Shown piece after piece: positions 34,785 through 43,524 of a DNA stretch of 64,000 nt. Within the stretch, counting starts at the first letter, position 1; every line of letters begins with the position of its first letter. The position numbers were made by a program, and so were the translations under genes. The stretch comes from Campylobacter sp. RM16187. Its GTDB lineage: Bacteria > Campylobacterota > Campylobacteria > Campylobacterales > Campylobacteraceae. The stretch lies in contig NZ_CP012549.1 in assembly GCF_025319965.1 (NCBI RefSeq), forward strand, positions 1,550,001 to 1,614,000. The letters run 5' to 3'. The notes under the pieces are model-generated. The model had not been told where the DNA came from. It did not search any database and saw nothing but the letters and a program-made list of their open reading frames with translations.

Positions 34785-35801
34785 ATGTCGTTTTCTATTC
34801 GCCGTTTTTTTAGCATTTTATATCTTAGCGTTGTTGTAGAGGCTAAGCAGTGTCTATTTTACGGTATAGTGACAAGAAATGGCAAAACGATAAAGACTAT
34901 AAAAACAGAATTTGATAATGAAGATCCAGATATCTTAAATGAAAAAATCATAGACTTTATAAAGCGTCAACAAAAAGAGTACAAATGGGTCTATATAGCC
35001 GTATTTTTCGACTATATGGGACAAGGCGCCATTGCTTGCAAAAACGAAGATGAATTTAAATTATTTAGCATAGATCCAAAAAATATAAGCTTTACTAAAA
35101 TTTCTGATGAGTGGTTTGTGTATGCCGATCTAATGGATATTGCGCAGATGAAAGTAAAATTTAAGCCAATCGGTATTGATTTTTTATACTCTCCGATAGC
35201 TCTTATGCACAAAGCCATTATTGATAAAAAAGAAAATAAAAAAAATACCCTTTATATATACAGTCACAAAGACTCGTTTGCACTTTGTATAGCAAACAAA
35301 GGCAAATTTAAATTTGCATCCTTTACAAAAACCGGTGAAAATATCGGAGTCTCGTCAGATGATGATTTGGATTTTAACCAAGAAAAAATAGACGATATAG
35401 ATGATTTTATCGCTGAAATTGATTCCGATGTAGAGAGTTTAGACGGAATTGATAATCTTGATAATATGCTAAAATCAGGCTCAACTACAGATGATTTTGC
35501 TGATCTTGATTACGATATAAATATGCCGGTATCAAAAGACGTGGCGACTTCCGTATCGATATTTGGACGCGATATGAGTATGTATCAATATATTGTAAAC
35601 ACTCTTAAAGATTTTTATCTAAATCCGATGTATGACGGCGATTTTATTGAGCAAATAGTAATTTTTGATAACATAAAAACAAGCGCTACCTTTCTACACT
35701 ATTTAGAAACCGAACTAATGGTAGAAACAGCGGCCTATCCTGTCAACACGCTTAAAATGATGACTGAGCTTATGATGAGCGAGGCTAAAGATGACTTATA
35801 G
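34785..35801 (+). CDS. PilM-like divergent actin-fold protein
   Basis: A 338-residue cytoplasmic protein not matching a named family by eye. A repeated beta-rich pattern (YIAVFFDYMGQGAIACK; TLYIYSHKDSFALCIANKGKFKFASFTKTG) and KFKPIGIDFLYSPIALMHKAI resemble the two halves of the PilM/GspL actin-like fold. An acidic insertion (about 190-235) interrupts it. The order actin-like, then short membrane protein with coiled coil, then second similar membrane protein, matches PilM-PilN-PilO of type IV pilus and competence machines. AGGAG precedes the ATG. The assignment is inference from fold-like pattern and order. Confidence 0.5.
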   Translation: MSFSIRRFFSILYLSVVVEAKQCLFYGIVTRNGKTIKTIKTEFDNEDPDILNEKIIDFIKRQQKEYKWVYIAVFFDYMGQGAIACKNEDEFKLFSIDPKNISFTKISDEWFVYADLMDIAQMKVKFKPIGIDFLYSPIALMHKAIIDKKENKKNTLYIYSHKDSFALCIANKGKFKFASFTKTGENIGVSSDDDLDFNQEKIDDIDDFIAEIDSDVESLDGIDNLDNMLKSGSTTDDFADLDYDINMPVSKDVATSVSIFGRDMSMYQYIVNTLKDFYLNPMYDGDFIEQIVIFDNIKTSATFLHYLETELMVETAAYPVNTLKMMTELMMSEAKDDL

Positions 35802-36318
35802 ATATAGCCTTATAAATCCTGCTAAAAAGCCGTTTTTAACTCTATTTAGTAAAATTTGGTTTATTTTCATAGGTAGTGTTTTTGTCCTTTTATTGGCTCT
35901 GAATCTATTTTTAGTCTTTAAAAATCACTCACTACAAAACAATATAGAGGACCTAAAAACAAATTACAATACAATCTCAAAAGATATCAAAAATATTGAT
36001 GAAATCACGGCAAAACTACAAGAGCAACGCGAATGGGCATATGAAATTTTTGCTTCAAATACGATATTAAAACAGAGTCTAAACAATCTTTTTGATCTGG
36101 TGCCAGACAGCATAACATTAAACGAAGTAATAATGCACAAAAACTCTCTTGTAATAAAGGGCGTAACGCCAAGCAAAGATACTTACAATATGCTGCTTTT
36201 AGCCCCTTTAAAATCGATATTTAATACCTCAAATACGACTTTTTATCAGCTTCAAAACGGATGGCTAAATTTCATTAGCACAAACAAGATTGACAATTCG
36301 GAAGGCTACAATGAGTAA
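35791..36318 (+). CDS. PilN-like membrane protein
   Basis: A 175-residue bitopic protein: a short cytoplasmic tail MTYRYSLINPAKKP, one membrane helix (about 23-44, IWFIFIGSVFVLLLALNLFLVF), a coiled coil (about 48-80, ending ITAKLQEQREW) and a periplasmic domain. That domain has LFDLVPDSITLNEVIMH and LVIKGVTPSKD, which closely follow the PilN consensus for the short ferredoxin-like fold. It overlaps the preceding gene by 11 bases. Probable role: inner-membrane platform of a type IV pilus-like or transformation apparatus. Confidence 0.6.
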   Translation: MTYRYSLINPAKKPFLTLFSKIWFIFIGSVFVLLLALNLFLVFKNHSLQNNIEDLKTNYNTISKDIKNIDEITAKLQEQREWAYEIFASNTILKQSLNNLFDLVPDSITLNEVIMHKNSLVIKGVTPSKDTYNMLLLAPLKSIFNTSNTTFYQLQNGWLNFISTNKIDNSEGYNE

Positions 36319-36838
36319 AGATACAAGTTTAGAAGAGATTGATATAGTCAAACTTTTAATCTATGTTTTAATATTTATCGTTGTATGCCTTGTAATGATA
36401 TTTGCGTTCATTGTGCCAAATATCAAAGACTACCGAGAGGTTCAATACCAAAACCGCATCCAAGCGGCCAGTGTAACAAAGATAAATCAAATTTACAATA
36501 GTAAAAATTCAACGCTAAATGATATAAAAGAGAAAGATAGGCTTATATTTAAGGCATTTGATACAAAATTTAGCGAGGATAACTTCACAAAATTTGCAAA
36601 AAATTATTTTAATGATGTAAAACTCAGCCAAATAAACAATGATTCAAACAAAGAGCAATTTTTTAGATATGAACTAAACGTAACTAGCAATATTTTAACT
36701 CCGACCAAGTTTTACAGCTTTATTAATGCGCTTACAAAATACGATAATATTATAAAAGTTGATTTTCCTATACAGATGCGTGAAAATAGCGGCAACATAC
36801 ACACTACTTTTAATATCAAAGTTTACGGACTTAAGTAG
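36311..36838 (+). CDS. PilO-like membrane protein
   Basis: A 175-residue bitopic protein with a short cytoplasmic N-terminus, one helix (about 13-37, VKLLIYVLIFIVVCLVMIFAFIV), a helical stretch and a periplasmic domain carrying FYSFINALTKYDNIIKVDFPIQM, which fits the PilO pattern (F.F...L......I.V). The ATG at 36311 follows GGAAGG and overlaps the preceding stop by 8 bases. It is convergent with tilS and ends three bases from it. With the two preceding genes it forms a PilMNO-shaped triad. Its identity is inferred, not proven. Confidence 0.55.
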   Translation: MSKDTSLEEIDIVKLLIYVLIFIVVCLVMIFAFIVPNIKDYREVQYQNRIQAASVTKINQIYNSKNSTLNDIKEKDRLIFKAFDTKFSEDNFTKFAKNYFNDVKLSQINNDSNKEQFFRYELNVTSNILTPTKFYSFINALTKYDNIIKVDFPIQMRENSGNIHTTFNIKVYGLK

Positions 36839-36841
36839 TTT

Positions 36842-37828
36842 TTATAAAAATTCTCTCAAATTTTCTATTTCAAAACCAATTTGATGTAGATAAGGACGAT
36901 TTATTTTAGGCACTTTAAATACCCTACAAGCCTCTTTAAATTTTTTATCCATAGCAGCTTTTACAAACGGAGTTATAAAAATAAATTTTGGAAAATACCC
37001 TACAGCAACTTTTGCACTAATAGCACAATCCGTTTGATTTAATAAGCATCTTTGACACTCTCTTCGTTGGGCCTCGCTCATTACTACACCTAAAAGCTTA
37101 CATGCCTTATCAATTCCCCTAATGGCGTTTTTATCATTTTTAACCAGGTATAATCTATCTTTTGGATTTAAAATTTCAGGCTTTAGGCTATCCATATCAT
37201 TTTCTAAAAACTCAAAACTTTTAGCTACACCACTTTTAAATAGATCTAAAAAAGGCTCGCTAAATTTAGCTCTTATCAAATTTCTTTTAAACCTCATCTC
37301 TTCGTTACTATGATCTAAAAAATATTTTAATTTACGCTCATTTAAAAAGTTTAAAAGCTCTTTTTTTCTTATATTCAAAAGAGGTCTTACGATATTAAAT
37401 TTCTCTCTTTTTTCAAATTCTCTCATTCCAAGAAGTTCGTTTAGACCGGCACCTTTGCCAAGTTGCATCAAAAACCATTCGAATTTATCATCAAGCTGAT
37501 GAGCCAAAATTAAATTTGCATAGCCAAATTCAGAGCAAATTTTAGTAAAAAAATCATATCTTGCCTCTCTTGCCCTGCACTCAAAATTTGAGCTTTCAAG
37601 GCTCACGCTAAGTTCAAAAATTCTTTTATTAAACTTACTAGCTAGCCCTCTTGCGCTTGCGATCTCCTCTTTGCTCTGCTCTCTTGTATTATAATTAACT
37701 ATTGCTATGTCAAAGTCTATTTCTCGCTCGTTTAAGATATAAAAAAGAGCCGTAGAATCTACTCCATGCGAAAACGCAAGCAGATTTTTACCTTTCTTTA
37801 AAATATCTGTCAAAGCCTCGTTTATCAT
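36842..37828 (-). CDS. tilS: tRNA(Ile)-lysidine synthase
   Basis: A 328-residue N-type ATP pyrophosphatase that converts C34 of the CAU-anticodon tRNA to lysidine. The P-loop reads LLAFSHGVDSTALFY (usual form SGGxDS, here SHGVDS). LAHQLDDKFEWFLMQLGKGAGL and VRPLLNIRKKELLNFL follow. It is shorter than E. coli TilS (about 430) because only a small C-terminal domain is present, as in related bacteria. The ATG at 37828 overlaps the rimO stop; a GTG at 37831 is the alternative. Confidence 0.92.
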   Translation of the reverse strand: MINEALTDILKKGKNLLAFSHGVDSTALFYILNEREIDFDIAIVNYNTREQSKEEIASARGLASKFNKRIFELSVSLESSNFECRAREARYDFFTKICSEFGYANLILAHQLDDKFEWFLMQLGKGAGLNELLGMREFEKREKFNIVRPLLNIRKKELLNFLNERKLKYFLDHSNEEMRFKRNLIRAKFSEPFLDLFKSGVAKSFEFLENDMDSLKPEILNPKDRLYLVKNDKNAIRGIDKACKLLGVVMSEAQRRECQRCLLNQTDCAISAKVAVGYFPKFIFITPFVKAAMDKKFKEACRVFKVPKINRPYLHQIGFEIENLREFL

Positions 37829-39129
37829 CACCCTATCACTCTTCCAAGCACCTTATCTTTGATTACTTGTGTTATCTCGCAATCGTAAATTTTACCGGTT
37901 TCAAGAGTTTCAAACTCACTCTCGTTTATCAAAATTTCTCCGTCAATATCCTTATCCCAAAGAAGTTTTTTAGCCCCGTAAAACATCTTTCCTTCGCTAC
38001 TAACTCCTTCTATAACAACCTCGAATTTTTTTCCAAGCTCATTAGCAAAGCTATCGTTTACAATTTTTTTAGTTATCTTTTCCATTTTTGAAAGGCGTTT
38101 TTCTATAGTCTTTGTAGGAAGTTGATCCATCTCGTATGATAAGGTATCCTCCTCTCTTGAGTAGGCAAAAGCTGAAATACGGTCAAATTTAAACTCGCTT
38201 AAAAACTCGCAAAGCTCGTTAAATTCTTCCTCGCCTTCGCCCGGATGCCCCACAATGACACCGGTTCTAAGAAATGAATTCTCAGCCTCTCTCATCATAG
38301 TTAAAAGCTCTTTAATACGCTTAGCTCCGCTTCCTCTTCGCATAATCTTAAGCATTTTATCACTGATATGTTGTATAGGCATATCAAAGTAGTTTTGAAA
38401 AACTTTAGAATCTATTATACGCCTTATTAACTCATTTGAAGTCGTGCTAGGATATAGATATAAGATTCTAGCACTCCTTACGCCATCAATCCTCTCAACC
38501 GCATCAACAAGCTCTATAAGTCCATCGCTTTTAGCATGATCTCTCATAAAGGAGCTTGAATCCTGAGATAAAAAGCTGAAATCAAAATATCCTTTTTTGA
38601 CAAGCTTTTTAACCTCATCTACTATGTTTTCAATCGAGCGCGACTTTAGTTTGCCCTTAAATGTAGGAATTGCGCAAAAGCTGCATTTTTGATTACAGCC
38701 TTCTGAAATTTTAATATAGGCATGATAGTTTGATCCGGTTATGACCCTCTCTTCATTTGCCTGCAAATAAGCTCTTGGGCTAAATAAATTTTGCTTTTTC
38801 AGTATGATTTCATCGATCTTATCATAGTCTCCAACGCCTGTAAACAGATCCACCTCCGGAAGCTCTTTCATAAGCTCATCTTTATACCTTTGCATCAAAC
38901 AGCCCGTAACTACTAGCAAAGAGTCCTTCTTTCGTGCGTCATGAACCTCAAGGATAGAGCGTATGCTCTCTTGCTTAGCAGAGTCTATAAATCCACAGGT
39001 ATTTATAATTATCACATCGGCAACAGCTACATCATCGGTGATTTCATAATTTTGAAGACGCCCAAGCATGATTTCAGAATCAACTAAATTTTTATTACAG
39101 CCAAGTGAAATTAGATGAAGTTTGCTCAT
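37828..39129 (-). CDS. rimO: Ribosomal protein S12 methylthiotransferase
   Basis: A 433-residue radical-SAM methylthiotransferase modifying an aspartate of ribosomal protein S12. The MTTase domain has [19 protein letters not shown] and [15 protein letters not shown]. The radical-SAM cysteines are in [17 protein letters not shown], and a TRAM domain ends the protein. The GCNKN and GFIDSA motifs separate RimO from MiaB. The ATG at 39129 lies one base after the panC stop; an upstream ATG at 39150 would overlap panC. Confidence 0.94.
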   Translation of the reverse strand: MSKLHLISLGCNKNLVDSEIMLGRLQNYEITDDVAVADVIIINTCGFIDSAKQESIRSILEVHDARKKDSLLVVTGCLMQRYKDELMKELPEVDLFTGVGDYDKIDEIILKKQNLFSPRAYLQANEERVITGSNYHAYIKISEGCNQKCSFCAIPTFKGKLKSRSIENIVDEVKKLVKKGYFDFSFLSQDSSSFMRDHAKSDGLIELVDAVERIDGVRSARILYLYPSTTSNELIRRIIDSKVFQNYFDMPIQHISDKMLKIMRRGSGAKRIKELLTMMREAENSFLRTGVIVGHPGEGEEEFNELCEFLSEFKFDRISAFAYSREEDTLSYEMDQLPTKTIEKRLSKMEKITKKIVNDSFANELGKKFEVVIEGVSSEGKMFYGAKKLLWDKDIDGEILINESEFETLETGKIYDCEITQVIKDKVLGRVIG

Positions 39130-39130
39130 T

Positions 39131-39952
39131 TTATACCCATAAATTATCAATTAAACGCGCTTTACCCACGTAGGCTGCAACTAAAATTATGCTATTTTTT
39201 GGTTCAATCTTTGAAATTTCATTGAAATTTCTATCCACAATGGCCACATAATCAACTTTTAAAGGCTTTAAAATCTCAAACATCTCATCTTTAATCTTGC
39301 TCGCGCTAAATTCATTTTGTTTTATCAAATTTGAAGCTTTCATGATAGCTTTAGAAAGTCTTAAAGCTTCAAGCTTTTCGGATTCATTTAAATAAGAATT
39401 TCTTGAAGATAGAGCCAGTCCATCCTTTTCTCTTACTATTTCGCAAGGAATTATCTCTAAATTTAAAAACATAGTTTTAACCATATTTTGCACAATAGTT
39501 AGTTGCTGGGCATCTTTTTTACCAAAATAAGCTCGTTTTGCCTTAGTTAGATTAAACAACTTCATTAAAACTCTAAGCACACCGTCAAAATGCCCCGGGC
39601 GAGTTTTGCCCTCTAAAATAGAAGCCAAATTTTTAGGTGCGGCTATACACGGTTCACTCTCAAAGTATATCTCATCCGTGCTTGGTATAAAAATGGCCGC
39701 CACGCCGCAGCTCTTACAAATTTCAATATCTCTAACTTCGTTTTTAGGATACTTGTCCAAATCCTCGTTTGGTAAAAATTGAGTAGGATTAACAAAGGTT
39801 GAGACTATAGCTATATCATTTTCGCTTGCGCATCTTTTTATCAAGCTTACATGCCCATCATGCAAAGCACCCATAGTAGGCACGAAGCCTATCTCTCCAC
39901 TAACACTATCTATAAAATTTTTAAGCTCGCTAGCTGTTCTAATTATCTGCAT
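39131..39952 (-). CDS. panC: Pantothenate synthetase
   Basis: A 273-residue enzyme joining pantoate and beta-alanine with [21 protein letters not shown] contains the HxGH-like nucleotide site, with [48 protein letters not shown] and the KMSK-like [10 protein letters not shown]. Length is normal. It is first in the minus-strand panC-rimO-tilS series and divergent from prfB. Confidence 0.95.
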   Translation of the reverse strand: MQIIRTASELKNFIDSVSGEIGFVPTMGALHDGHVSLIKRCASENDIAIVSTFVNPTQFLPNEDLDKYPKNEVRDIEICKSCGVAAIFIPSTDEIYFESEPCIAAPKNLASILEGKTRPGHFDGVLRVLMKLFNLTKAKRAYFGKKDAQQLTIVQNMVKTMFLNLEIIPCEIVREKDGLALSSRNSYLNESEKLEALRLSKAIMKASNLIKQNEFSASKIKDEMFEILKPLKVDYVAIVDRNFNEISKIEPKNSIILVAAYVGKARLIDNLWV

Positions 39953-40033
39953 TTTGATTTCTCTTTTTTTATATTAAAGTCGCAAATTATATCAATTTTA
40001 TCTTTACTCGAACCTGACTTTATTCAATTATGC

Positions 40034-40039
40034 TATAAT
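40034..40039 (+). promoter_or_regulatory. Promoter -10 for prfB
   Basis: TATAAT in GCTATAATCATAAT lies 31 bases before the called prfB start. The panC-prfB divergent gap must hold promoters for both directions. Confidence 0.5.
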
Positions 40040-40070
40040 CATAATAGAAATAATGAATTTGGAGATAAAT

Positions 40071-41171
40071 TTGGATAACTACGAGTACACCGAACTTTTA
40101 AAGAGCCTTGATACAAAGGTAAATAATATCGCGCTTATAATAAAACCTGACGAGATAGAAAGAAGATTAAACGAAATAAGCGAACTTGAAAACGATCCTA
40201 GCTTCTGGCAAAACATAGCATTAGCCGGACAAATCGGAAAAGAAAAAACAAAAATAACAAATATTTTAAATAAATTTAAAGATGCCAGAAATGCACTGAA
40301 TGATACAAAAGATCTTTACGATCTGGCAAACACAGAAAACGACGAAGAGACCCTAAATTCACTCTATGAAGACGCGGACGCACTTGAAGAAAAGATAGTA
40401 AATTTAGAAATTTCCATGCTACTTAGCGGCGAAGATGACAACAAAAACGCTATCGTTACTATTCATCCTGGCGCAGGAGGAACTGAGAGTAACGACTGGG
40501 CGAGCATGCTTTATAGGATGTATTTGAGATTTTGCGAGAGAGAGGGCTTTAAGGTTGAGACGCTTGACTTTCAAGAGGGCGATGAGGCAGGGCTTAAAGA
40601 TGTAAGCTTCATCGTAAAAGGCGAAAATGCCTACGGCTACCTAAAAGCAGAAAACGGTATCCACCGCCTTGTGCGAACTAGCCCGTTTGATAGTGCGGGA
40701 CGCAGACACACGAGCTTTACAAGCGTAATGGTAAGTCCCGAGCTTGACGATGATATCGAGATAGAGATCGACGAAAAAGACATAAAGATAGATACATATA
40801 GAGCAAGCGGTGCGGGCGGTCAGCACGTAAATAAGACTGAAAGTGCTATAAGGATCACGCACTATCCTACAGGTATAGTCGTGCAGTGTCAAAATGATAG
40901 AAGCCAGCATAAAAACAAAGCAACCGCGATGAAAATGCTAAAATCAAGGCTTTACGAGCTTGAGCTTATGAAACAGCAAGAAGCAAGTGCAAACATCGAA
41001 AAAAGCGAGATAGGCTGGGGTCATCAGATACGCTCTTACGTGCTTTTTCCGTATCAGCAAGTAAAGGATAACCGCTCAAATTTAGCTTATTCACAAACAG
41101 ATGCGATACTAGACGGTGATATAAAAAAGCTAATTGAAGGCGTTTTAATAAGTCAAAAAAGTATAATATAA
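40071..41171 (+). CDS. prfB: Peptide chain release factor 2
   Basis: A 366-residue class I release factor for UGA and UAA. Domain 1 is helical; [16 protein letters not shown] follows near residue 125. The GGQ catalytic loop [19 protein letters not shown] lies near residue 240, with the SPF codon-recognition tripeptide in [14 protein letters not shown]. The reading frame is uninterrupted: the in-frame UGA and +1 shift site of many bacteria are absent. The start is called at TTG 40071, six bases after TTGGAG; ATG 40053 would place that site inside the gene. Confidence 0.93.
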   Translation: MDNYEYTELLKSLDTKVNNIALIIKPDEIERRLNEISELENDPSFWQNIALAGQIGKEKTKITNILNKFKDARNALNDTKDLYDLANTENDEETLNSLYEDADALEEKIVNLEISMLLSGEDDNKNAIVTIHPGAGGTESNDWASMLYRMYLRFCEREGFKVETLDFQEGDEAGLKDVSFIVKGENAYGYLKAENGIHRLVRTSPFDSAGRRHTSFTSVMVSPELDDDIEIEIDEKDIKIDTYRASGAGGQHVNKTESAIRITHYPTGIVVQCQNDRSQHKNKATAMKMLKSRLYELELMKQQEASANIEKSEIGWGHQIRSYVLFPYQQVKDNRSNLAYSQTDAILDGDIKKLIEGVLISQKSII

Positions 41172-41191
41172 TAAAATCAGAAAGGAATAAA

Positions 41192-41509
41192 ATGGATTTA
41201 GTTGCACTTTTAAATCAGTTAAATTACGAGGCAAACGAGGTAACTCTGGCTCAAATCAAAAGAGTTTTAAATAACTCAAACGGAGTCGAGCCTGAAAGTA
41301 TTATAACTTTAAACGATCACCTAAAACCGCATAGATGCTTTGTCGCCATGAGCGGAAGCGAGGACTATTTTAAGATAAAAAACATAGCGACCGCCGAAGG
41401 TATAAAGGCAGAAGTGGAACAAATAATACAAAACTGGGCCAACAAACATAAATTTTCTCTTAGAAAAGTAAATGATACAACTCACTACATCCTTGGTAAA
41501 GTACTTTAA
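41192..41509 (+). CDS. Conserved hypothetical protein (105 residues)
   Basis: A 105-residue soluble protein with no signal peptide or membrane segment and no motif I recognise. It is mixed alpha/beta by eye, with LVALLNQLNYEANEVTLAQIKRVL at the N-terminus and KPHRCFVAMSGSEDYFKIKN in the middle. It begins 20 bases after prfB, with AAAGGAAT before the ATG, and so is probably co-transcribed with it. Function unknown. Confidence 0.75.
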   Translation: MDLVALLNQLNYEANEVTLAQIKRVLNNSNGVEPESIITLNDHLKPHRCFVAMSGSEDYFKIKNIATAEGIKAEVEQIIQNWANKHKFSLRKVNDTTHYILGKVL

Positions 41510-41535
41510 ATTTACAAGATAGACCAGGAGTGGAT

Positions 41536-42153
41536 ATGAGAAATTTATTATTTTTTTTAGTAGTTATACTAATGGCTGGTTGCGCGGCGAGTAATACATC
41601 TACAGCAAATAATATAAATGCGGATGCGGACTTTAATCACAAGGCTATACAGATATTAAAACCAAAATGCGAAGCGGGAAATTTATCTGCTTGCAACGAT
41701 TTAGCAATAAGTTATCAAAATCTACAAAATCACCAAACTGCATTTAAGATTTATGAAAAAAATTGCAAAATGGGTCATCAAAAATCCTGCACAAATTTAG
41801 CAAATATATATATGTACGGCGATCAAATAGGGCTACAAAAAGATATGAAAAAAGGCATAGAAATTCATAGAAATTCTTGCATGAACAACGGTGCCGACTC
41901 TTGCTATTATTTGGGCGAATTTTATAGACTTGGTATAGACGCAAAGGAGCCTGACTATCAAAACGCCTTTGAGGCATATTCAAGAGGCTGCGCTATGGGA
42001 GATATAGCATCTTGCACAAATACAGGCGGACTTTACGAGCTAGGTCTTGGCGTCAAAAAGGATGAATATAGAGCCTTGCAAATTTACAAGTCGTCTTGCT
42101 ATAGCGGAGATGCTTCTGCTTGCGATAACGTAAAAAGAATCAGGGGATATTAA
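41536..42153 (+). CDS. Sel1-repeat (Hcp-like) cysteine-rich lipoprotein
   Basis: A 205-residue lipoprotein: signal peptide with lipobox LMAGC, then helical repeats of about 36 residues of the SEL1/Hcp type. Each pairs cysteines across a repeat (CEAGNLSACNDLA, CKMGHQKSCTNLA, CMNNGADSCYYLG, CAMGDIASCTNTG, CYSGDASACDNV). Helicobacter cysteine-rich proteins of this type bind muramyl or beta-lactam-like ligands; here the role is open. The ATG at 41536 follows AGGAG; a GTG two codons upstream overlaps that site. Confidence 0.85.
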   Translation: MRNLLFFLVVILMAGCAASNTSTANNINADADFNHKAIQILKPKCEAGNLSACNDLAISYQNLQNHQTAFKIYEKNCKMGHQKSCTNLANIYMYGDQIGLQKDMKKGIEIHRNSCMNNGADSCYYLGEFYRLGIDAKEPDYQNAFEAYSRGCAMGDIASCTNTGGLYELGLGVKKDEYRALQIYKSSCYSGDASACDNVKRIRGY

Positions 42154-42161
42154 TTTACTAT

Positions 42162-42190
42162 AAAGAGGCTGCTTTAAGCAACCTCTTTTA
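42162..42190 (+). terminator. Intrinsic terminator after the Sel1-repeat lipoprotein
   Basis: AAAGAGG (42162-42168) pairs with CCTCTTT (42182-42188), with an inner TGC/GCA stem and a TTTAA loop, followed by TTA. It lies 8 bases after the lipoprotein stop. Confidence 0.8.
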
Positions 42191-42670
42191 ATTATTTAGA
42201 GCTTATTAAGATAGATTGATTTTGAAAATTCTGCTAGGTTTGCAATCTATAGTAGCTGTATACTCTGTATATTTGTCGCTTCTTTATGTGTGAAGTGTAT
42301 TTATTATTGCTTATATAGCCAAGCTTTAACTTAGCGCATATATTTTAACTATCTCCAAGCAGAACATTGGCATTAACTGTTTTAAAAGCCACACTCTCCC
42401 ACAAGGACTTCAAATCCACTTATACCGATCTGGGGCCCACTTGCACTTCAATAGCTTCTATCAAATAAGTATTAATAAATATATTAGCATTGTGATGAAA
42501 AGTGCTTTTTATTTTTACTTTTTGATCCATCCGTGGTTGCATTTAGACTTTTATCAAAAAGCATCAAATAGTAAAATTTTATATATTAAATACATATAAA
42601 AATATTTTTTGATTAATTAATTTTACAATAGCTATAACATAGATCATGGCATCTAAACCGATATGTAAAA
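42191..42670. other. Gene-free stretch, possibly decayed coding sequence
   Basis: About 480 bases hold no intact gene, tRNA or clear repeat. On the minus strand a 40-codon open stretch (42420-42542, starting MQPRMDQKVKIK) is followed in the same frame, after one TAA, by 24 more codons (down to 42345, ending VNANVLLGDS). This looks like a broken gene. The product cannot be identified. Confidence 0.4.
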
Positions 42671-42673
42671 TTA

Positions 42674-42702
42674 TTGACAACAAGTATCGTAATTGATATA
42701 AT
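42674..42702 (+). promoter_or_regulatory. Consensus promoter for exbB-exbD-tonB
   Basis: TTGACA (42674-42679), exactly 17 bases, and TATAAT (42697-42702) form a perfect consensus promoter. An AT-rich tract between the boxes (GTAATTGATATAATCAT) could hold a Fur site, which would suit the genes downstream, but no clean Fur box is claimed. Confidence 0.75.
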
Positions 42703-42728
42703 CATAACAAAAAATTTAAAGGAAATAG

Positions 42729-43157
42729 ATGGAATTTCTAAAAGGGAACGTTGACTATATCATAATTGGCATTCTAGGCTTTATGAGTTTTTTAGTCGTT
42801 TGGTTTACAATAGAAAGACTGATATTTTATGCAAATGTTAAATTTGAAATGTATAAGAATAAAGATGAACTAGAAGAGAGCCTTACAAACAACCTAACCC
42901 TACTTTATATCATCTATTCAAACGCTCCTTATGTAGGGCTTTTAGGGACTGTTGCAGGTATTATGATCACATTTTATGATATGGGCATGAGTGGCGGAAT
43001 AGACACTAAAAGCATTATGGTGGGTCTATCTTTAGCTTTAAAGGCTACAGCGCTAGGACTTCTTGTGGCCATACCTACACTTATGATATATAATGCGTTT
43101 ATGAGAAAAGTTGATGTTCTTATAAATAGATATAAGGCAAAATATGAACATGCCTAA
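42729..43157 (+). CDS. exbB: TonB-system proton channel subunit ExbB
   Basis: A 142-residue MotA/TolQ/ExbB-family inner-membrane protein with three hydrophobic segments: about 11-30 ([20 protein letters not shown]), 65-85 ([15 protein letters not shown]) and 100-125 ([18 protein letters not shown]). The conserved pore threonines lie in LLGTVAGI and KATALGL. With ExbD it uses proton motive force to energise TonB. It is shorter than E. coli ExbB (244), as in Helicobacter. It overlaps exbD by 14 bases. Confidence 0.92.
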   Translation: MEFLKGNVDYIIIGILGFMSFLVVWFTIERLIFYANVKFEMYKNKDELEESLTNNLTLLYIIYSNAPYVGLLGTVAGIMITFYDMGMSGGIDTKSIMVGLSLALKATALGLLVAIPTLMIYNAFMRKVDVLINRYKAKYEHA

Positions 43158-43524
43158 AAAAGAGGGGTTAAACGTAATTCCTCTAATCGATATTATGCTA
43201 GTACTCCTTGCCATAGTACTTAGCGTATCTACTTTTATTGCTCAAGGAAATATTCCAATAAATCTACCAAGTAGCGAAAGTGCCGAACAAAATGATGAAA
43301 ATAGAAAAGTAACCATTATCATAAACAAAGATAATGAATTTTTCATAGACGATATAAAGACTTCGCAAGATGCATTAAAAGATCGTCTAAACCAAATAGA
43401 TTCAAGAACTCTAGTCCAGTTAAAAAGCGATAAAGAGAGTAAATTTGAGATGTTTGTAAAAGTAGTAGATATACTAAAAGAGAAAAAACATGAGAATTTT
43501 GCCATTACAACTCTCACCGAGTAG
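43144..43524 (+). CDS. exbD: TonB-system proton channel subunit ExbD
   Basis: A 126-residue ExbD/TolR protein: a short cytoplasmic start, one membrane helix [22 protein letters not shown] with the essential proton-carrying aspartate (LIDIMLVLL), and a periplasmic domain ending [13 protein letters not shown]. It partners ExbB. ATG 43144 overlaps exbB; an ATG two codons later is possible. It overlaps tonB by 35 bases. Confidence 0.92.
   Translation: MNMPKKEGLNVIPLIDIMLVLLAIVLSVSTFIAQGNIPINLPSSESAEQNDENRKVTIIINKDNEFFIDDIKTSQDALKDRLNQIDSRTLVQLKSDKESKFEMFVKVVDILKEKKHENFAITTLTE

Noticed and set aside
42390-42425. tRNA-like T-loop (CAAATCC flanked by short complementary bases)
   Set aside because: No acceptor stem, anticodon arm or D-loop could be fitted around it.
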